Assembly (NCBI GenBank): GCA_039545355.1
Contig: BCJJ01000015.1
Coordinates: 558,001 to 622,000, forward strand
From: Trichosporon coremiiforme
Lineage: Eukaryota; Basidiomycota; Tremellomycetes; Trichosporonales; Trichosporonaceae
DNA length: 64,000 bases
Reading direction: 5' to 3'
Shown: positions 31,826-42,188 of the stretch, piece after piece
Layout: each line of letters begins with the position of its first letter
Numbering within the stretch: position 1 is the first letter of the stretch
Translations under genes and position numbers: made by a program
Notes under the pieces: generated by a model
Seen by the model: only the letters and a program-made list of their open reading frames with translations
Told to the model about the DNA's origin: nothing
Database searches by the model: none

Positions 31826-33613
31826 CTACGACTTCTCGAGCGAGTTCGGCTGCCACCCCTCAATCCACTCCGTGACGCAGGTGGGACCCCAGACCTCGAG
31901 CTCTTCAAGCGACGCGCACGAGAACCACACCCCATCCTGGTCCCACATGTAGTGGTGGATCCACTGAAGGGTCTCGCGGCCATGGCGCGAAGCGCGAGAC
32001 AGGTTCTTCTGGGTAAGGTCTTGGATGCCGCCCAGGTCTGGCGCGGAGGCAGAAGCATCGCTTTGCACGCTAAGGTTCTGGCGCACTTCGTGGCCGTCGG
32101 AGACTCCCTCGATCTCCTCGGGCTCCTCCGTGAGCACATCAGAGATCTCGGCTTCCGTCTCAGGACGCCGCAGCTGCACGCAGTGGTGCACGGGCACGTT
32201 GTGGGGCGGCTTCAGGGGTCCTTCCTGCCACACGCTTCGGTACTGGAAGCTGAGGCTAGCAGGTCCCCCCGAGAAGTATCCACGCCTCTGTTAAGTTAGC
32301 GCTCTGACTCTTACTGTTCGGCAAACTTAAGCTTCACAGCAGCTCAGTGCTGTGCACAGTTGGACACCTGTCCGGACCGACACCGCAACTCAGCGCAGGA
32401 AGACTCTTCCCAGCTACTCTTCCCAGCTTTAGACTCACATATCGGAACCACTCGCCCTTCTCCTTCACGAGCTGCTCGCGCATCTGAAGGATGTGATACC
32501 ACAACATCATGCGCTGCTGCGCGCCCCAGGGTGAGTACTGCAGCGCCATCTCGGAGTTGGCGACGCCCACGAACGAGCCGAGCGGCAGCCCCTGCGTCTT
32601 CCAGGTGACGCAGCCTCCGATCCTGAGGAAGGGCTCGCGGCGCATGACGGGCCACTGGGTTGGATTCGTGCCGAGGACGACGGGCGGGTTGGACGACCCG
32701 TTCGATCCGTTGGAACGATTAGACATGCTGGAGTCGGTGGTTGAGTTCGAGCCTATGTGTTAGTGCGGAGAGTGGACGCTGACTCACCCAGGCGGCGGCG
32801 CTGCGGACGCGGCGAGAACTGGTGCTTCAGAACCCGGAAGGAGTTGGCGGCAGGATAGCGATCGGAGTACGGCCCAGGGGCGGACTGTGTGCGCCGGACA
32901 AGTGGGTATCTCTCCCGGATGACGACTTGATCTGCACTCGACGATGCCGCCAAGGGGCGGACGTGGTCGTGGTCATCGGCCGGCTCGCTGGGCTGATGTC
33001 TCTCCTCCTCTTCCCATTCCGACCCGTACGACGTTATCGAGACGCCGAGCGAGTGCAGGACATTCAGGATCCAGTTGCTCCACCCCGGCAGGGACTCGGG
33101 GGGGAGGATGAGGGCGCGCCCAGCGCTGTGGCGCAGGAGGATGCCGACCAGGTGGTCGCGGGCTCTCACACCCATCGGAGCGGCTTTGTGTCTCACACTC
33201 TCGGAGTGCGCGATGCGCTCGTCGATCTGCGGCGCGGGGCTGCGCTGCGGCGGGCGGCCGCCCGATGATGAGTCCCGACGCTGGCCGAGCGGCACCATGT
33301 TCGCAGGGAGCATGTGCCGCGCACGTTGGTGGGAGTGCTGACCGGAGTCGCCACTGGTCTGTGTCACTGCCGGTCTGATGTCGGGCGTCGGGGGCCTAGG
33401 CGGGGACGGGACAACAGCGCACGGAGACACGGGGAACTCCCCGAGGCTGATGGCGGAGTGGCCGGCCGACGAGGCCGAGTATATCGAGAGCGCCGACATT
33501 GATGGTGGATGGTGAGAAGGGCAAGTCGGTGTGAACGTGTCGAGTGTGTACATTGCGGCATGATCGGTTTGGCGACGCGAGCGCGGACAATCACGCGGTG
33601 TGTCGAGCGGCAT
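31826..33613 (-). CDS. Unassigned fungal protein with Trp-rich C-terminal half
   Basis: Three exons on the minus strand, 33613-32788, 32752-32439 and 32287-31826, give 533 residues. All junctions are GT-AG and in frame; the first intron is only 35 nt. The first 275 residues are Ser/Pro/Arg-rich, with one hydrophobic, possibly folded patch around LPGWSNWILNVLHSLGVSI. The second and third exons look globular: a TWKTQGLPLGSFVGVANSEM segment, aromatic residues, then PLKPPHNVPVHHCVQL and a final block containing HHYMWDQDGVWFSC and EVWGPTCVTEWIEGWQP. No known catalytic motif or transmembrane segment is seen and the family is not recognised. Alternative starts at Met21 or Met39 are possible. A transposon is inserted 213 bp upstream of the start codon, within the presumptive promoter. 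Confidence 0.78.
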
Positions 33614-33825
33614 GGGCGGGGTGTGGGCGGGTGCAGTGATGGATAACGACGACGGACAACATCAACACCGGACGCGTCTCATGCATCCCAGTCGCACGGC
33701 CATGCATGAATGGCAGTCTGGAGCCCACCGGGGTACGGCTACAATTGCACGCAACCGGAGTGGTGAGCAGTGATGCACTTGGCGCCGTAGTGACTGACTA
33801 CCGTCTGGGGACGGGAGGAGGGGTA

Positions 33826-33852
33826 AACTAGGGTCACAGGTTAAGTCGAACG
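33826..33852 (+). repeat. Left terminal inverted repeat
   Basis: 27 bp, beginning AACTAGGGTCACAGG, the exact reverse complement of 35556-35582; it adjoins the TA duplication at 33824-33825. Confidence 0.93.
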
Positions 33853-33999
33853 AGTGGTGCCACAAACGAGGCCGTGAACTGTCGACCTCGCTGCAACCAC
33901 GAATAACTCATGCATATGCATGTTTCTTGCTCTATAAACAGTTGTTCCACGTGCATGGGAGTCTTGGTAACCTATATACGAAGCATGGTGCACCTGGGA

Positions 34000-35140
34000 T
34001 CAATACTTAATGTGTCCTCCATTAGCAGAGATGGTGTCCTTGATCCTGTTAGGCATGGACATGATAAGTCGGTCGATCTCATTCTGATCATAGGTGTTCC
34101 AGAGCTCCGTAGCGGCAGCGAATAGCCCCTCCTGGGTGGTGGGACGAGGGTTGAGACGGGCCAGGCGGCGCTTGAGGTTGCTCCAAAGGTTCTCAATGGG
34201 GTTGAGGCAAGGAGAGCAGGGAGGGTGAGGCAGGAAGCGCATGCCAAGTTGCTCTGCCTTGCCACGGGTGGCCTTGGCTGTGTGGACGACAGCGTTGTCC
34301 TCTACAACCCAGGGCAAGCCATAACCACGCCACTGAGTCTTGACACGCTTCCAGCAATCAAACAACTCCTTCTCAGTCACCTGGGTGCGATAGATGGCCG
34401 CATTGACTCCCTTGCGCTTGGAGGTCGACTGGGAGGTGTCAAACCACACCAGCTTCGACTTGCCGCCATACCAGATAGCCCCCCAGCACATAATCGACCC
34501 ACAGCTCGATCTGAAGGTGTACTGGATGTACCTGAGTGTCAGCACTCTTCCACAGCATGTAGAACGTCAGGAAAGACACTCACCGCTCATTGGCACGGTC
34601 AGAACCGATGGGGCGCGTCACATATGCTCTGTGGAGCTGGTCAATGTAGAGAGGGACCTCGTCACAGAAGATCACCTTCCTCCACTCTTGGAAGAGTCGC
34701 TGCTGCTCAAGAGCATAAGCGAGACGCTTCTCCTTGTGAAGGGGGCTTAGATACGGCCGCACAAGAGCCACAAAGCGGCCATAACCAAGCTGGCGACGTG
34801 CACGGCGCAGAGTCATGAGAGAGAGGACAATGTCTCTGTCTGCAAGAGTGTCCAACACCTCACGATTGCTGGCGAAGGGCTGAGCCTCAAAGACCTCGTA
34901 GATCGCTCTGAGGTTGTCGGGAGTGAGCTTGGTGTGGCTGCGGGGGATGCGGATCCCCTGGACAGGGTTCAGAACAGCCAGAGCAGGTGGAATGAGAGCC
35001 TGGAGGCGAGCTAACATCACACAGTAACCCACAGTGCTCTTGGCGATGTTGTACTCCCAGGCGACAGAGGAATAGCTGCGGTAGCGAGCCAAGGACGCAA
35101 TCTTGGCGCGGCGGCGAGGTGTGAGGCAAGGGCGAGGCAT
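34000..35140 (-). CDS. Tc1/mariner DD34E transposase
   Basis: Two exons on the minus strand, 35140-34584 and 34531-34000, give 362 residues. The 52-nt intron has GTGAGT, a CTGAC branch and CAG and keeps frame. Two helix-turn-helix segments occupy the N-terminal third (near residues 5-50 and 80-130), as expected for inverted-repeat binding. The catalytic domain has the first Asp in VIFCDEVPLY, the second in WVVEDNAVVH, and Glu in CLNPIENLW, with 34 residues between the second Asp and the Glu (DD34E). No stop or frameshift interrupts it. The conserved NPIEN and the downstream WSNLKRRLA helix fit the DDE_3 class. The start at 35140 is the first ATG; an upstream in-frame extension has none. Confidence 0.92.
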
Positions 35141-35555
35141 AGCTGCAAGTTCTGATGAGGTAGAGCTGTTGTGGAAGAGAAGTGGCACTCAAGGAGGCTT
35201 ATATGCCACAAAGATGGACAGTCGGACGGACTCCGCTGCCGATATGCATGGTTTCGACTCAATTCTTGGATTTTCCAAAAGCCCAGCTTCGGAGCTTGAT
35301 ACATGAAAGATTTGGGGCAAGCACAGGCCTCGGTGGCTGAGATCTAGGGCGATAAGGAGGGTGGTGACATGCAGCTTTATTGTGGTGGTGTGGTGGCCAG
35401 TATGCACGGTGCGCTCTGCAGCTCCATTTGTCCGAGCTGCCAAGCATTCCTTTCGGCTCTACGCGGAGTTTCTAGGCATAAAGAGTACCGTTGCATGAGT
35501 TATGGATCAGAACATGAGCCACGGCGAGGTTGACGATGACGGGACCGTGCGCATC

Positions 35556-35582
35556 CGTTCGACTTAACCTGTGACCCTAGTT
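35556..35582 (-). repeat. Right terminal inverted repeat
   Basis: 27 bp, ending CCTGTGACCCTAGTT, the exact reverse complement of 33826-33852; the TA at 35583-35584 completes the target duplication. Confidence 0.93.
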
Positions 35583-36292
35583 TACGTTTGTGGGGTGCGT
35601 CAGCGGCGTGTCTGGCGCCGGACGGCCCACAAACAGTCGTCAGCCGACGAAACGGCACTGCCAATCTGCCTACCAGAGTCGCGGTCTCACATTGAGCCGC
35701 AATGGCCACCCAAGACTCTGAGCGTTCGTATGTCCGTGCGTCGTGCCCGTGTAGCGCGAGTGTCGTGCCAGGGTCGTATCTGAGACATCGTCATGAGCTC
35801 ACCTCACACCACCACGGCCTCCGCCCTGCAGCCCCGCAACTCACAATAGACTGTTGTGGGAACATGCACCAGCCCGCGTTCCAGTGACAACTACGCTCCA
35901 TTGTCGTCGAGAACATGTGGTCCGCCCCGCGATCTCGACCTTGGCGCCGCCAGGACGGATCTCAGTCTCATTCCAGCACGGGCATGCTTGGGTCCAGAAT
36001 AAGCATGAATTTCGATCAATTTCGCCCCTTTTCGGTCGCCTCGGCCGCCTCGGCCAGAGCGTCTCCGATTGACTTGCATGACTGATACTGCTACGGCAGA
36101 TGAACTTAAGATTGTTCGCTACGGATTAATGCGGAATATACACAGTGGTAAGTAGATGCGGTATGGATACAGTGCGGTGGTAGGGATGGTGGGGTATGTG
36201 AATGATGCGGTGTAGCGACATTATGTTGTGTGAGCGGACATGCGGCTGACTGGCGGGGACCCGCTCTGTACTTGACGAGGAGTGGGTTCTGG
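35583..36292. other. Intergenic region right of the transposon
   Basis: 710 bp between the transposon end and the stop of the gene at 36293. No coding frame or repeat is recognised. Confidence 0.5.
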
Positions 36293-37685
36293 CTAATGGT
36301 CGACCGACTCGTTGATCTCAGAGAAGGAGTCGGTTTTGTCCTCCTTCTCGACGGCGTCATCGTCGTCCTGGTCCTCAAGGCCGTTGATGAAGTTATCGAA
36401 ATCGAGGGCCCAGCGGGGCAGAGTCTCGCGGGACTCGTCGACCTCGAGAACGGGGTCAATCTGGGGGCTACGGCGAAGGCGGTTGCGGCGGCGGGGAGTG
36501 ATCATGACCGCGTCCTGCGTGTCGTCGTGCGCGGGCTGGCTGGTGGTGCTGTTGTGCATGGCGACCTGGACCTCAGTGTTCTCGGTGCGGTCGACGTCGG
36601 TCGGGCTGGAAGTATCCTCAATGGACGACGGAAAGAGGCGGCGCAGCATAATCTCGCGCAGGGCGGGGAGGCCGGGGTCAGACGCATGGCGGTTAGACCT
36701 CAGCTCGTCGCGACCGGGGCAGTGCAAGCCGTTGGGCTCCTGGAACGAGGGGAGCGAGAGACGGCGAAGGCGAGAGGGCTTGGGAGGCGACAGAGGCGAG
36801 TCGTCAGGCGAAGCGCGGAAGCTGACGATGATGCTGCGAGCGGTTTCATCATCGAAACACACGGAGCGAGCGCGCGCGCGAGTGGTGGTCGAAGCCCCGT
36901 TGGTCAGGGTGGCATCATTAGACGCGGTGGCGGCAGTGGCGGCAGCGTTGGCGGCGGCTTCCGCGCTGATCGCGTCGATCTCCTCCAGAGTCTGCGGACC
37001 AGCAGTCGAGATGCTCGCGAGGGCGAGGATGTTGTTGGCGAGCACCTCAGGAGCGGGGTAGCCGTTAAGACCCCCGGGCTTGTACCTGGCACGAATGCCA
37101 ACGAGAGGGCGGCCGTTGCGGGGCAACAGACCTGCCGACGCGAGGTTTGCGCCACTGGTTCCGGACGAAGTTTGGCCCGCAGAATCTGCGGAACCAGCCG
37201 AGCCGGGCGAGGGACTGGTCGAGGCAGACGAAGGGGCGGTGCCAGTCGAAGGGGTGCTGGCGGAGGTGGGAATCTGAGGAATCGGTCCGGGTCCCACGAT
37301 GGTGTTGGACCTGGCGCGCCTGCGGGGGCGAAGACGTAGAGTGGAGTTGGAGGGCAGGAGGACTGAAACCTCGTTTACACCGCCAGGACCCATGTTCATC
37401 GTTGCGGTGGCATCTTCGCCATTCGAAGTGATCGAAGTCGAGACAGGCATGCTGATTTCGTTCTTGTTGGTGGGGAGCGCGCTCTGGGCACCGTCGGGGC
37501 TGGATGAACCCTTTGAGTCGGACTGGGCATGTTCTGCAGTGTCAGCCGATATCGAGACGATCGAGACATCCATGTCATTCCTCACCTTCAGAGCTGCTCG
37601 AACCTGATTCAGCGCGATTGCTGGCGCCCTGCGTGTCGTGGTGACGTTGATGATCGCCCTGGATCTTGATGTGAACCTGCGCCAT
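36293..37685 (-). CDS. Acidic Ser/Pro-rich protein, function unassigned
   Basis: Two exons on the minus strand, 37685-37586 and 37533-36293, give 446 residues. The 52-nt intron (GTGAGG donor, CTGAC branch, GCAG acceptor) was needed to find the start. The first exon, beginning MAQVHIKIQGDHQ, lies in another frame from an ATG-initiated but less plausible unspliced extension to 37786. The protein is mostly disordered: Ser/Thr/Pro-rich, with an Arg-rich patch (RLRPRRRARS) and an Ala-rich stretch. Short hydrophobic motifs such as VGIRARYKPGG and ETLPRWALDFDNFINGL look conserved and might be binding motifs. The C-terminus is acidic (DDDDAVEKEDKTD). No transmembrane segment, signal peptide or catalytic motif is seen. 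The family is not recognised. Confidence 0.75.
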
Positions 37686-37859
37686 GGTCGAGGTAGTTGT
37701 CGTTTGGCGTCAGTGGCGGGAGAAGCAACGCCAAGATAGATGCAGCTGTATGTAGCATGGCACAGTTTGCATGGGAGGGGGTACATTCATCTATGGAGAT
37801 ACACACATCGCATAGAGGTGCGCGTACTACGACTGATACAGCTGGCAGCTACGGCCACG

Positions 37860-40800
37860 TCACGGGGGCGAGGAGTCAGATGTCGCTCTCCCAGCGAGTG
37901 TAATGCCGGAACTTTCCTTCTCCGCGAGCCCCTCCTGCAGGGAGGAGATCGAGTACGAGGACGAGAGGAACTTCTTCCCGTTTGGGATGCTACGCGCGAG
38001 CTGTGTTGAGGTCGTCCGTCCAGTCGGACCAGGCGTCCAGGCTGGGTCGGGAGAAGTTGAGGACTTGCCGTTTGCGCCCGTCAGGTCCATAATGTGGATG
38101 ACCGTGTAGTCGTCACCGCGGAGGAGACCTTGGCCCAGTCCGGGTTTGATCGAAACGGAAAGAGAGAGACCGACGCTGCTGGACCCGGGGGCCGTCGAGG
38201 AGGGGAGCTTGAAGCCGCCGTTGGTGGCGGCAGCCTTCCACTTGGTGTAGCCGAAGGGGTCGGTCCAGGGGTCCGGCTTGCTCTCAACGCGGGAGCTCGC
38301 GAGCTGCTCAGAGCTCCTCATCACCGCCTTCTCCTTACCAGCCTGCAACTTGACGCTCTTCTTCTCGGACTTCTTGGGCTCCCCGTCCTCGCCATCGGAG
38401 AGAGGGTGGTCGGCGTACTTGTCGCTGGCGGCATCCTCAATTTTAGAGGTTTTACCAGAATTCTCGCACTCACGGTGACCGACGCGGGAGGTTGCGCCCT
38501 CGCAGCTGACGGGTTCGGGAGTCTCGCCGCTGGCGTCCGTGGTGTCTGAAGAGCTGGGAGAAGTGTAGAAGATCTCGGCTTCGCCCCAGCCTTCGTCCGA
38601 GTCGGAATCGGAGTCCGACCCTGAGCTTGGGATCGAATCGACCAGCGTGGCGTGCCTAGCGAGGGCGTCGTACGCCGCCTCGAGGTCCTTGTTCTCGCGC
38701 TCGCGGGTAGCGCTCTTGCGCTCGCGAGCCTCACGAGCAGGAAACGTTGGGACACACAGGAATGACGTGCAGGTCACGGGCAGGGGCTCGAAGCCGGGCG
38801 GAGGAGGCAAGTGCGACGGGCGAGGAGTGGGAGGCATCTCCATGTCCTCTAGCGGGTGAGAGTTCGAAGCGCCACCGCCGTGGAACGCGAAAGGGTCCTC
38901 GTCGATGTCGATCTGAGTCAGGTTTCCGGCCGTGTCAACAGGAGCGCCATACCCAATTGAGGTGGGACGCTTGTAAGTGTCCGAGATATTGCCGATCGCG
39001 AGCGCCTCGTACTCCTCCTCGGAGAGGATGGTGACGACCTCGTCGTACTGAACGAAGTCGTCGGGCTTGGCGTTGTCGGTCGAGAGGGCCTCTGTCTCAG
39101 ACTCAGTGTCAACCGTGTTCCCGATGGTGATTACCGCGTCGTCATCGCCGTCGCCCTTCTTAGGCTGGCCCGCAGCTGTCGGAGCAGCCACAGTTTTGTT
39201 CTGGTGGGCGAAGATCGCATTAATCTCGTAGGCGCGCCTGAGTTGGCCAACAAGCTCCTCGGCGTTCTTGCGCACGACGTCGTCCTTGATCATCTTGTAT
39301 GCGGCGGCCGGGATGCGAGGAACAGTGTGCTCGTATCCGTGCTCGGCACGCCAGACGGCGACCTGCTTCTCGACCGCAGGCTGCCAGGTGCGCGAGACGT
39401 CGACGGCTCTCGCGAGAACATTGCTGAGACGCACCGAGACTTTGCCGACCTCGTGAAGGGGATCTCGATCCCCTCCGGCGAGGCGGGGCTGGGGGTCTCG
39501 GGCTCAGTGGCCGTCATCTTGCCCTTCTTCTTCTCGGCGCAGTACGCCTTCTCGTTGTTCAGCGCGAGAATGAGCACCTCGTCGGGCGACATGCGGCGCG
39601 AGTCGAGGTCGAACTCCTGACCCTTGGGAAAGGGCTCTCCCTCAGTGGCAGCGAGGTGAGGCGTCGCGTGCGGCGTAACATCCGGCGTAGCGTCAGGAGT
39701 AGCGAGAGGAGTCTTGCCCTTGCCGCCGGTGCCGACAGAGTAGCTCGCCATTGCCGCCTCAGTTTCGGCGCGGATAACGCGGCGGTCGCGCAGGAAGCGT
39801 GGGCGAGGCGGAAACTCGGGGGTGCTACAGGCATACGCCTTGTTCGCCTCGCCGAGGTACTCCTGCCACAAAGTCGCGAGATCGTCAGCACCCCACTCCT
39901 GAAACGCCTCGCCAGCCTTGAGCCTCTGGCAAACACGTTCATACCAAGCGGCGAAGGCGCGCGAGAGGTCCTCGCCCTCGTACCACGGCAGCTTGAAGCC
40001 CTTCTTCGGCTCGCGGCCGATGACGGCGCACGCCTCCTCATAGTCGGGTCCCCAGGGGATCTGATGGGCGAGACTCCTGCTGATGGCGACCATCTGGGCG
40101 CTGAGGCTCAGGAACTTATCGTCAGTATTGAGGTCGGTGGCCACCTCGAGCTCCTGAATCGCCGCGTCCCTCGTGTCGTCGTCGGCGCACACCTGGGATC
40201 AGTTCTCTGGGACCGCAAGGGAACTGGGGGCGACTCACGGCCTCGAGGAACTTGACGGTGAAGAAGAGCCACGCGCGGCGCTCGCCGCTACGGAATGCGG
40301 CGCCCATCTCGTGCGCGGTGAGGATGTCGAGGAGGCGGCACCACTGCCGGTGGCCCCAGAGGGGATCGTTCGAGCACAGGCACAGCTGCCCCAGCGCCTC
40401 GATGTACTTGTTGCTCACGTTGTAGGCGCCCTGGATGCTGTCCGCGAGCTCGTCCTCGCAGCGCGTGCGCCAGTACTGCAGCAGCAGGGTGCGCGAAGCC
40501 CACAGGAAGTGAGCGAGGATGAGGAGGCGCGGCCCAAGCCGCAGCTTGGGGAGCGGCGTGCAGTGGAAGATGAAGGCATGGATGCACGACCACAGGTCAA
40601 CCGCAGCCTCGCTGTAGAACACGACCGGACAGCGCTTGAACTCGAGCATGACCAGGTCGGTCAGCGTCCCGTGTGCGCCGAGATACCACAGGCGGCGCTG
40701 GTTATCGTATTCCTCGCGCAGGGGAGTCAGGAGCACCTCGCGGGCACCTGAGCGTTAGCAGGGGCGAGTGGCAGTGGGGCGGGGAGGAGGGGGGCAGATG

Positions 40801-41223
40801 ACGACGACTGAGGCTGTGACACCGTGTAGTGTCGGGCACTGGACACCAGGTCTCCAGGTGGAAGGGTACATGGCCATACCACGCTGGACCGCGAAACATC
40901 CGAACGACACCCGCGCGATGCATGGCGGGGTGCACATCGTAGAGAGCACTGCTGGACCTGTTACTCACGGCAACGCATGTACCAGAAAGCGCGCTCGGCA
41001 TGGCGCCTGGGGACCAGCTCGCCGTACGCCTGGTCAAACGCGTCGATGTGCTTCTCGACTGGCGGTCAGCATGGGACGGTCTAAGGGTGTGCGATCAATG
41101 GAGGTGCCCCCGGGACTCACTGTTGGTGTTACTCCAGCGCGCGCCGACGCCGAGGATCAGGTAGTAGTTGACCGCAATGTCTGCCTGGGTCAACTTGTAC
41201 ATCGGGCCCATAACCGTGCCCAT
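37860..41223 (-). CDS. Large protein with HPD-less J-like N-terminal domain; one frame break
   Basis: Exons on the minus strand are 41223-41121, 41058-40969, 40747-40239 and 40192-37860, all with good GT-AG junctions. The last exon changes frame near 39458-39461, at a run of four G (C on the coding strand). One extra base there would join the two long frames (about 244 codons before, 533 after), so this is either a sequence error or a real frameshift. The total would be about 1,010 residues. The N-terminus resembles a J domain (VNYYLILGVGARW ... LLTPLREEYD) but the His-Pro-Asp motif needed to stimulate Hsp70 is absent. A helical, Trp/Cys-rich block follows, then a disordered acidic tail (SDSDSDSDEGWGE and others). 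The true start may be further upstream, because a hydrophobic in-frame stretch precedes the ATG used here. The family is not recognised beyond the J-like fold. Confidence 0.6.
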
Positions 41224-42188
41224 GGTGCCGAGATTCTCCTTGTCGAAGACTCCAAGGTCGAAGGGGGTGATGGCGAGAAGCCAGGTGACGAGAAGGTGAA
41301 GGGGGGATATGATGCGGTGGACGATGACGGAGGGAGGGCGAGAGCTCTTATCCTAGCTGCCTGCTCGTCTCTGTCCGGATTGAAGGTAGACGGGGACACA
41401 TCGCCGGGCACAGCGGCGTCGTGGGAGCCAGAGGACAGCAAAGCACACCCAGATGCCAGCCAGATGACCTCAGCTGTCCGGGTAAGTTGCCAGCGCAGCA
41501 CGCGAGCGCTCGCACGGCGTGCACCTCGATCCCATTGCCCCTCAGTGCGACGTGGTGTGTGGCCGTTGTGTATGTGACCTTTCTCAGTCACGTTCCGCAT
41601 ACACTTGTGACGTCGAGCCGAAGCTCCAGCGCCAGCTGGCCACCTCGGAGCTGCAGGCGCTCTGGAGGGTCGGGACCAGCCGCTCGAGGGCTCCGGGGGC
41701 TTCACATGCCAGATCGCGTACGAGGGGGCCTGAGGCGCTGTAGGTATGTCATGTCAGCGTCTTGGCCAATGTTGCTTGGGAAGAAGTGTCTTGAGGTCGT
41801 GTGTGAGTTGTCAGGAGAGAAAATGGAGTTCTGTCAGTGGCGGCGGCTTTATGCACGCATTAACAGAAGCGAAAGTGAGGAGCGAGCAATTGTTCCCTCC
41901 AGTGCAGAAAAAGAATGACGCCAGGAGCCATTGTTCCAACTGGTGCAACGTTATCTGATCATCATTATTCCGAGACGAGACGGTTCAAGGGACGGCGAGG
42001 AACGGCTCGAGGGCGTAGTCACGACGGCGAGCATGTGGTCGCTGGTGACTCAAGACCATGCGGTGATCTCCAGCGTATGTCGTGAACTCCCCTGTCTTGT
42101 CATGAGCTCCAGTCCAGATCGATATTGCGGCAGTGCAGTGCGGTGTCCGATGATATCCCAATATGCATACGATACAGCGAGTGAGTCT
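41224..42188. other. Intergenic region, may hold 5' exons of the J-like gene
   Basis: 965 bp. The minus strand at about 41352-41224 is open in frame with the J-like protein and encodes a hydrophobic helix (PLHLLVTWLLAITPF) but no ATG. Another minus-strand frame at about 41440-41335 also looks coding-like. The remainder (41750-42188) shows nothing recognisable. Confidence 0.45.

Larger units (their letters stand above)
33826..35582 (-). mobile_element. Complete Tc1/mariner-type DNA transposon (1,757 bp)
   Basis: The element is bounded by perfect 27-bp terminal inverted repeats at 33826-33852 and 35556-35582. It is flanked on both sides by a TA dinucleotide (33824-33825 and 35583-35584), the standard Tc1/mariner target-site duplication. 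It encodes one spliced, uninterrupted DD34E transposase on the minus strand and nothing else. Identical termini and an open transposase point to a recent, possibly still mobile insertion. No second copy or deleted (MITE-like) derivative was noticed elsewhere in this window. Confidence 0.93.

Noticed and set aside
34580..35188. N-terminal extension of the transposase to 35188
   Set aside because: The extension has no ATG; the ATG at 35140 precedes the helix-turn-helix domain at the usual distance.
37534..37786. Unspliced ATG-initiated N-terminus of the 36293 gene at 37786
   Set aside because: A 52-nt intron with good donor, branch and acceptor instead links to the MAQVHIKIQ start at 37685, which gives a more plausible N-terminus.
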